In this document: positions 57,232 to 64,000 of the stretch, piece after piece
How the letters are laid out: each line of letters begins with the position of its first letter
Numbering within the stretch: the stretch's first letter is position 1
NCBI RefSeq assembly: GCF_000350225.1
Contig: NW_005178734.1
Span: 332,748 to 396,747, forward strand
Source: Chondrus crispus
Lineage: Eukaryota; Rhodophyta; Florideophyceae; Gigartinales; Gigartinaceae
DNA length: 64,000 bases
Direction of reading: 5' to 3'
The notes under the pieces: generated by a model
Seen by the model: the letters and a program-made list of their open reading frames with translations, nothing else
Database searches by the model: none
What the model was told of the DNA's origin: nothing
Translations under genes and position numbers: made by a program

Positions 57232-58283
57232 TACCGTACACAAGTAATACGCGTAGACTACCGCACGGACGACACGTGTGCTACTGTACACGTGTGCTAC
57301 GCCACGACCGGTCGGTGCACGCGCGCGCTCCTTTCATGTGGGCACACCCGCCCACGTGTGCTCCGTGCACGGCCGCCCGGTTAATAAACTCCGCGCGCAC
57401 GCGCCGGTCGTTATACTACATGAAGTACGCGCCGCCACAACGTCCGACAAAACGCGGGTCGCGGCCTGAGCTGAAGGCAACGCGTCGGATTTCATATGTC
57501 CTCTCCTTCGCGCCTTCATCCCCTAATTTCCTCACCCGACCGCCACCTCGATGCGATTGCAGAACCTTGGCCGATCTTGAGTTCCAGTAATCGTCAGCGG
57601 CCATGAGGTCCTCGGTGAAGCCCAGGCGAGGCAAGCGCAAAATGTCGAAGCGCGCTACGGGCAGAGCCGAGACCCAAAAAGACAAGGCCGCGACATTGGC
57701 TTTGGGAACCAGGAGCACTCTGAAGAAGGTGCGGGCCCTCACGTTGGTCTCGAACGCCCTACCGCACAACTCGATAGTTGAGCTATTGTCGCTGCTGGCA
57801 AAGGTCACGAACGAAACCCGAAGCCGTTCGTACTCCAGCTCTGTGATACGGCACTGCGCGTGCGCGCCCGCCGTTGTCCTCCCGGTCGGTGCAGTGGCCC
57901 TCAGGCACATAACCAGCTGCCTTCCGGTTGGAGATTGCTCGGCGAGAGCGCTGCGCAAATGTGAGTGAGGCGAAATCGATGAGGATAGACGAATGAGCAA
58001 TGCGCGAAGGGAAAGAAAGGGAGGATCGGAAAAGGCAGGTGCGCGCGGGATAGGTGTGAGCAATAGGATGCGAATGCGGTGCAACTCGACGTCTGATATG
58101 GGGGATGATACGCGCGAAAGAAGCTCACCGGAGTATATTTTTTGGCAAACATCAGCGCCGAGAACGAGATCACTGACGGAAAGAGATCTGGTCTCTTACC
58201 CACCGCCGTCGGCAGCGCTGATTTATGCCAACAGCTGTGTGTGGTTGGGCCACGTTAGGCTGGACCACGTGTAAAAGGGCTAA
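57232..58283. other. Region with overlapping unassigned ORFs
   Basis: A 222-codon minus-strand frame (57416-58084, no ATG at its start; first internal ATG near 57914) and a 121-codon plus-strand frame (57603-57968, ATG start) overlap. Neither shows a known domain. The minus frame is longer and less biased in composition (SFVTFASSDNSSTIEL, FFRVLLVPKANVAALSF) and is the better candidate. CACGTG sites cluster near 57272-57360. Confidence 0.3.
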
Positions 58284-58395
58284 GGCGCCAGCGGCGGCTG
58301 GCGCCGGCGACGGATAGTTTTAGGTCAACAATATTAGCTAAATAACGCCGACCCAAAAAGGTCGGCGCACCGGGGGGATACAGGAGGCTACCCCC
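58284..58395. repeat. Cluster of three stem-loops
   Basis: Stem 1: 58284-58292 with 58297-58305 (9 bp, GGCG loop). Stem 2: 58346-58353 with 58360-58367 (8 bp, CAAAAA loop). Stem 3: G-run near 58373-58378 with C-run near 58392-58397. They are perfect or nearly so and lie back to back in an otherwise gene-free spacer. Confidence 0.7.
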
Positions 58396-58531
58396 CCTGG
58401 GGACATTTATGCCCTTCTTTCTGCGCCGCGCGACATCCCTCTCTCACGACCAACCTTCGCGCCCTCGCTCGCCCTGCCGCTGCGGTACGTGCAGATTCAC
58501 CCAAGCACCGCCGACCGCAACCAAAACTGTA

Positions 58532-58740
58532 CAGTCGTGGCAAAAGCTATAGGACATTCGGGCTTCTTGGGTCAAATGGGTCCATTTTTTAAGTAAACAT
58601 GACATACATTGCTGTCTATCTGGCACGTGCCGCTCTGAGTAAGAAATCAAAACATAATAGAAAACGGGCAAGCAGTTACCAAGATATCCACCTTTACGCG
58701 AATAACACCCTGCAAAAACTATAGGTACACATTTGTGCGA
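58532..58740 (+). repeat. Left terminal inverted repeat of the second Tc1 element
   Basis: About 210 bp, pairing with 62586-62496 and then 60023-59896. It includes CTGGCACGTGCCGCTC, where the partner repeat is broken by the insertion. Confidence 0.9.
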
Positions 58741-58779
58741 ACGTTTATTGTGAGTAAAAAAGACAAGAGAAGGGAGGTC

Positions 58780-59775
58780 TCAGTAGTCTATCTTCTTTCT
58801 CTTGGCAAGCACGAACTCTACACACCTTTTCTGCATAGATTTCACCAACGCATTCAGTGTCTCATTGTTGATCTCATCCCAGGCATCTCGAATACATTCT
58901 GACAGAGAATCCACGTTTTTAAACTGCCTCTGATGCGCATAAACACTTCTAACCAAGGTACCCCACAAGTTTTCGATAGGGTTGAGATCAGGCGAATACG
59001 GCGGCCACTCTAAAACAGAGATAAAGTTGTCACAAAGCCATCTCTTAGCCACTCTAGCACGGTGACAAGGAGCACCGTCCTGCATAAAAACCCAGGGAAG
59101 AGGAAGGTCTTCAGCGAATGGCAGCAACGTATCTTCTAAAGTCTTGACGTACTTCGTTCAATCTTGCTTCCCCTCCAGAAATACCAGCGGGGACTTGGAA
59201 GTGCCAGCGAAACAGGCCCAAACCATAACGCTCGCTCGACCACTGTGCCTTTTCCAGAACCACTCCTTCTGCTTTCTTAAATCATGCCACTTATACGCTA
59301 ATCCGTCTGGTCCGTCGAGATTAAACTTCTTCTCATCGGACCAGACCACTGAGTTCCACTTTCGGTCGTTCCAAGTCATGCATTCAGTTGCCCACTTCAC
59401 TCTCAGTTTTTCATGATGTTCCTTCATAGCAGGCGTTCTTGCGATGCGTTTGTAACGCAAACAAGCCGTCTCTTGAAGCAATTGATGGACACGGCGGGGC
59501 TTGACGGACAACTGCAGGGCCTTCACAATTCCTGTGGAGCGAAGCAAGCCTTTTGAAGCTTCGCGAATGATACGCCGCTTGTCCGCGTCCGTCATTTTCC
59601 GGGGCCTTCCGCCATTGTTTTTCTGATTGTAGCCGTTTTCATTTCGAAGAAAGGATGTAACAACGTTCCTTGAGCGTCGTAGCTCATCTGCAACGTGAGA
59701 AACTGTCCAACAGTTCGATTTGTGCGCTAGAATTTGACCTTTCTCGAAATCAGACAAGCGCGACTTGCGAGGCAT
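58780..59775 (-). pseudogene. Tc1 transposase (DD34E), one nonsense codon
   Basis: ATG 59775 (MPRKSRLSDFEKGQILAHKS); 331 codons, the family's usual length. A paired helix-turn-helix region is followed by a GRPRK hook between the two (NNGGRPRKMTDADKR). Catalytic residues: VVWSDEKKFNLDGPDG, VFMQDGAPCHRA, and YSPDLNPIENLWG with the glutamate in place. The tail ends AKRKKIDY. The only break is a TGA at 59158-59160 between EGKQD and TKYVKTLED; CGA to TGA would explain it. Apart from that codon the catalytic core looks intact. Confidence 0.94.
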
Positions 59776-60060
59776 TTTAGAGCGTGGCGAAGGCGCTCTA
59801 CATCGCTTTTGCGCTTCTCTACAGCTTTACAGATGCCTAAGGTATGGCTTGTCAAAGTTTGGCGCGCATCAAAACAGTACTTCGCGCGCTTTTTGAAGTT
59901 TGCACAAATGTGCACCTATAGTTTTTGCCGGGTGTTTTTCCCGTAAAGCTGGATATCTTGGTAACTGCTTGCCCGTTTTCTATTCTGTTTTGATATTCTT
60001 ACTCAGAGCGGCACGTGCCAGAAGAGCAGCGGGAAAACCCGAATTTACCAGAAAGAGTAC

Positions 60061-60952
60061 TCAAACAACTTCGAAGTCCTGTTGGTCATTAAGATGATCA
60101 TATGAGTCCATCGCAGCCTTCAATTCCACATAAACCAACTTTGTAGAATTATCCCTCCAGGCCAAAATAAACTTTTCGTAAACATGCGTCTCAACCGGAA
60201 ACGGAAGACTTATCTTAGCAGTGGATACGACGTCATCCCCGCATTTCCGCCTTAACTCTTTCAAGGCCGCTTGGAATGCTAAAATCTTGGGGTGGTAGGC
60301 CTGAATACGGTCAGGGCCTGTTGACGTGAGCCATTTCCTATGCATTAGTTCAAACGTTCACAAATGGCTGCGGCCAAATCACTGACATTTCGAACACTTT
60401 TCGGTTGCTCGGATCAACCCGACAACTAAACATCCCAGCTTCTGTGCCAGTAGGCAAAACAATGGCCAATGTGAGACGTTTCTGTAGACTTCTCGGTTCT
60501 ATCCATGACGCAAACAAATATTCCGGCTTCAAAACTTTCGGTTCCGAATAAAACGAAGATGCCACACTCTCTGAAGAGTCTTCTTCTGAATCTAAATCAA
60601 CGGCACTAAATGCCCTTTTACGACTGTTAAACTCTGCGCCATTGGCCGAACAACGCCTATCTAGGCCCTCATCGTCGACAACAGTACCAACTGTAGCAAA
60701 GTTTCGTTAGAAAAAGGCGAGGGCGGAGTAAAAACCACAATTATGATAACGTACCAGGAGAGCTCGAACATGCAAATTCCTTTCTCAAACGGTTATGGCA
60801 AGTACGAAAATTGCTCAATTTGTGCTTCTGAAATAAACTCGACATCCCATACACTGCCTTGGGATCCTCTCTTCCCGTAATTTTTTTGACTCCAGAAGGC
60901 TGCGCAAATGTCGCACAGCCTCTGAGATCTTTGTTAGTTTTTTCTCATCCAT
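60061..60952 (-). pseudogene. Companion protein of the two-gene element (two exons)
   Basis: ATG 60952 (MDEKKLTKISEAVRHLRSLL). A 64-bp intron (60754-60691) with a GTACGT donor and CTACAG acceptor joins a frame from exon 1 (VYGMSSLFQKHKLSNFRTC) to an acidic linker and a conserved domain in exon 2 (LTLAIVLPTGTEAGMFSCRV, VFEMSVIWPQPFVNV, then MHRKWLTS, AYHPKILAFQAALKELR). The ...VIWP...LHRKWL arrangement recalls hypothetical proteins that accompany this transposase type in algae and oomycetes; its role is unknown. Two single-base frame breaks: one in an A-run near 60882 and one near 60350. Otherwise open. Confidence 0.6.
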
Positions 60953-61539
60953 TTTGAGTTGGCAGCGAAATAGAAGAGAACCCAAATGATGCAGGAGTAG
61001 GGAGTGGGATCTAAGATGCTCACACTTCTTAAAGCATACAACGTTTTATTTGTTCGCGAATATTTGATAAAATTTGGCCATGACTTTTGGCGCAGTTTTT
61101 TCGAGACGAACATTGTTTCTACTTCGTAAGACCACGAGTATTACAGAACGTGGAAGCAAACTTCGTAGCCATGTGGATAGTGACTTTAATCTAGAGTACA
61201 GTGGAAGAGAAACAAGCAGCGGCCACGTAAAGATTGCCGCTCGAACGTTGCGAATATTCGCAAAATTGGTGAAAGCACGATACGTTCGCCGGCCGAACAA
61301 TCAATTTAAATATGACATGTCATGCACAAACGTCATATTTTCATAGTCACCACATCACTGACATACAGAATTCGTCATACACTGTAACGCTAAGTGATGA
61401 CGGAATGTGCAGTTATTCATATTTCAGTACGTTTTCGATAGTACAAATGCGAATTTTGCGATTATTTATAATTATTTGGGGCATTGATATTTTAACATAC
61501 GGTGCTTTTGCCAAATTTGATGATCGCTATCACATCGCT

Positions 61540-62460
61540 TGCCTTGCATCCTTCCGCCCAAGCATAATTATATTTCCAAACTACTCTCCTGCTGCAATTT
61601 TGAGCTTTGCCAGCGAAATGAACCTCCCTCTTTCGGATGTATCGACGCAGACGGTACATCGCCGATTTTGCAGTTTTTTGGTGCTAGTCCCATCGTTGTA
61701 TGGCAAGCATGGAGTTGTATTCGTGTGAAGGTTGTTGCTGGTGCAAATCCGAAGCACTTGTTGTGGGCTCTCATGTTTCTTAAGAATTATAGTCATGAGC
61801 ACATGAATGCCGCAGTTGCTGGTGTGGACGAAAAAACCTTTCTTCTATGGTGTTGGCGGTTTGTAGAGCTTCTTTCACAAATGAATATGGTAAGCCTTTT
61901 GCCAGGCATGTCTTTTATTAACAGATGAGATACTGACTTCGGCTTAGTTGAACTTTGTGGATCGTCTATCTGGGAGAGAGAATTGCGTCTATAAAATTAA
62001 TGTCGATGGTATGGACTGCGTGATCAACGAAGCAAGCGTCTTCAGCCCCAAGTGGTACTGGCACAAGTTCAGGAGCGCCGGGGTTCGCTATGAGGTCGGG
62101 GTTATTGTCGCCGGTGGAAATATTGTATGGGCACATGGTCCGTTCCCGTGCGGAAGTTTTAGCGATCTGAGAAAATTTCGCCTTGGTCTGAAGAATTCGT
62201 TGCAAGGGAATGAGAATGTTATTGCAGATCAGGGATATCCAGATGAGCGTTGTAGTCGTCATATGTTTTATGAAGGTTCCCTCTCGTTTACCTACACCCG
62301 CGCTCGTCATGAGGCTACTAATAAGGGTTTGAAACAGTTCAAGATTCTAGGGGGCTGTTTCCGCCACTCGCTTCAACTTCACGCGCAATGTTTTTTCGCA
62401 ATAGCCAACATAGTGCAACTTTCTATTGAAAACGGTGAACCTGTTTTTGCGCATTATTAA
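61540..62460 (+). pseudogene. DDE transposase of the two-gene element (two visible exons)
   Basis: Exon 1 includes FFGASPIVVWQAWSCI, GANPKHLLWALMFLKNY and GVDEKTFLLWCWRFVELL, a helix-turn-helix region usual for this family. A 58-bp intron (61890-61947; GTAAGC donor, CTTAG acceptor) leads in phase to exon 2: NVDGMDCVINEASVF (first aspartate), FSPKWYWHKFRSAGVRYEV, GPFPCGSFSDLRKF, ENVIADQGYPD (second aspartate) and ARHEATNKGLKQFKIL (glutamate). The stop is at 62458-62460. The true start was not found; an upstream exon or a lost frame between 61372 and 61560 is likely. Exon 2 is intact, so this may be a recently active copy. Confidence 0.75.
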
Positions 62461-62588
62461 GAAGTCTGCTTTTGAACCGCATTTTCCCGCTGCTCCAGGC
62501 ACACAGCAATGCATGTCATGTTTACTTAAAAATTGGACCCATTGGACCCAAGAAGCCCGAATGTCCTATAGTTTTTGCCACCACTGTA

Positions 62589-64000
62589 CTGTTGTGAATG
62601 AACACCTTTCGAGCTGTACATATTCATTACAGCCACGGGATGTCAAGAGGCGTGAGACGCACACAGTAAAGAACAGCTCAGGATCAGACGTGTAAGTTGC
62701 ACTAGAATCTGACTATACTCATCGGGGTACTGGCATTCGGAAGGAATGCATGTATGGATCGATGATTGATAATGTGTATTGGAGAAGGTGCTTGCATTCA
62801 GGAGGAATACAAGCGCAGTTCTATATTTATTACCAGGAAGGGTAATTAAATGCTAAAAGCTCGAAGTGAGCATAACCGTGCTTGACGGTAGAAGCACGAT
62901 GCCCGCAGGCTGACCTGAGCGCGGAGGGAGAGAGTCCAGAGACTCTATATATAGTTGATGGTTGACCCTAGGGTAGGAGAGAGAGGGAAGAAAAGTAAGG
63001 TAGTGACCTGACAGACCAACAAAGACTTCCATTTAGGAGACTGGCGGTCTCCGGGCATTTGTGCTCCCCCACCGTGTTTGTAGAGTAGGACCCTATCAAC
63101 TGCAACCACTTGTCCTTCTACCCGCTCGCCTACGACGTCGGGATCAGGATTTGTCACAACTGTACAGTATTTGCTCTCGCGACGGTGCTCGACTATGATC
63201 CTATGGCGTAGCACTGGTGGCTCTCGCTCGGCGCCAGCAATAGCTAAGACGTGTTCACGTGTTGCTCGTGTACACATCGACACGTACGGTACCTGTGGAT
63301 CGCCTAATGCACCTGACGCAGAGCAGTCCTATCTTTGCAGTCGTCGTCGAAGGAATGATTTAGGCGTTTGGGGTGAGCTGCTGCTATACACCTTTGTCCA
63401 CGATACAGTGGAGGGGATAGGTTTGAAATAATCCCCACTCGACGGCAGGTGATGTGAACTATTGACGTACTGTAGGCCCTGGTTTGTGATGCGGATCGTC
63501 GATCGAAGAACGGTGAAGGATAAGGATGTGGATGGGCAAATGTGCGGGGCTTTGGAGTGCTACTGTATCACGACTAGAGGGGGTAGAGGACTGTTGACAG
63601 TGCTGACATCAGCGAGGAGTGAAAATGAAAAGCAATGGTTGAAAATACCTCACTCCAATCCCTTTCGCACACGGAAAGTGTCCTGCCAGGAGGACGTTTA
63701 CGTAACAGTCAGGTGAGTAATAGTAACCGAGGCATTGCATATGTTGCGACAAACCTCAGGGAGGCAGTCGCAACGTATGCAATGAGGCGAGGGTTGTTAC
63801 AAACGCAGCAAGCGCCACCCAGATACAGTATGTGTTTCGTGATCGCTGTTTTTTTTTTTTCCATGTGGTGTGACGAATGGATCAGAGGGAATAAATCATT
63901 TTGGGATTTTTGGGCATGATGGCGATTGCTTTGGGAATGTAGCGTAGCGGTGTGTTTGAGGGTTGAAGCAGCGCCCTTTTTCCTCTTACTGTACGACCAA
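62589..64000. other. Region without a supported gene
   Basis: No recognisable domain. A minus-strand frame at 62945-63283 and a TATATATAG near 62946-62954 could be retroelement debris, but nothing decisive is seen. A T-run lies at 63849-63860. Confidence 0.4.
63733..63784. repeat. 52-bp hairpin
   Basis: Arms 63733-63750 and 63767-63784 (18 bp, one mismatch) around a 16-base loop. Confidence 0.8.

Larger units (their letters stand above)
60024..62495. mobile_element. Two-gene DDE transposon with introns, inserted in a Tc1 terminal repeat
   Basis: The tips GAGCAGCGGGAAAA are inverted at 60024 and 62495. They interrupt the right terminal repeat of the Tc1 element, which resumes at 62496. The target duplication is unclear; both flanks contain CCAG. 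A minus-strand companion gene (60061-60952) and a plus-strand transposase (61540-62460) diverge from a centre near 61000-61500. It belongs to the wider PIF/Harbinger-IS5-like DDE group by motif style, but I cannot place it exactly. Confidence 0.8.
58532..62586 (-). mobile_element. Tc1/mariner element with ~210-bp inverted repeats, split in its right repeat
   Basis: The tips CAGTCGTGG...CCACCACTG are flanked by TA (58530-58531 and 62587-62588). The left repeat (58532-58740) matches the right repeat, which is in two parts (59896-60023 and 62496-62586) because another element is inserted there. Without that insert the element would be about 1.6 kb with one minus-strand transposase. Repeat similarity is high, so the element is fairly young. 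Confidence 0.92.

Noticed and set aside
62945-63283. Minus-strand ORF that might be an integrase C-terminus
   Set aside because: No zinc-binding or catalytic motif and no adjoining retroelement domain could be found.
1-64000. tRNA, rRNA and CRISPR-type arrays
   Set aside because: None was found by eye; short direct repeats present are transposon or minisatellite repeats without regular spacers.

Overview
This is eukaryotic DNA and looks like a graveyard of nested transposable elements with very few host genes. The element types (chromodomain Ty3/gypsy, Ty1/copia, Tc1/mariner, pogo, PIF/Harbinger, Helitron), the compact genes with few short introns, and the balanced base composition suggest an alga. 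A red alga of the Chondrus type is my best guess, made without any database search.

Layout. 1-3.1 kb: 3' part of a Ty1/copia fossil with its LTR. 3.17-7.49 kb: a Tc1/mariner element with ~220-bp terminal inverted repeats and TA duplications, split by a PIF/Harbinger element (3.59-6.33 kb). 7.5-9.5 kb: first of three copies of an unrecognised protein family. 9.5-10.8 kb: a 1.3-kb foldback element. 10.8-15.9 kb: the most host-like part, with a small RING-type gene, a triple 31-residue repeat ORF, a decayed Tc1 transposase and a two-zinc-finger gene. 16.1-25.8 kb: a Helitron (HUH Rep plus Pif1-like helicase) split by a second two-gene Harbinger element (19.47-23.89 kb). A truncated second copy of the zinc-finger locus follows it. 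27.3-32.5 kb: two more copies of the unknown family, one cut by a solo LTR with clean 5-bp duplications. 35.3-43.5 kb: a minus-strand Ty3/gypsy chromovirus fossil whose LTR family also made the solo LTR.

43.64-53.14 kb is the most interesting object. It is a 9.5-kb element bounded by ~1.9-2.2 kb inverted repeats. Inside are two divergent genes: a large RNase-H-fold transposase ending in a VGHTHEDID motif, and a gene joining a ParB-like domain, a DNA amino-methyltransferase and a cysteine-rich PHD-like tail. Each repeat arm also carries the same fragment of what looks like a captured cellular gene.

53.25-57.23 kb: a pogo-like element. 57.2-58.5 kb: unassigned, with a cluster of stem-loops. 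58.53-62.59 kb: a Tc1 element with one nonsense codon, whose right terminal repeat is split by a two-gene element that has introns in both genes. 62.6-64 kb: no gene recognised.

Most transposon genes carry only one to a few breaks, so much of this activity looks fairly recent, and the nesting gives a relative order of insertions. All calls rest on reading the sequence by eye; no alignments or profile searches were run.
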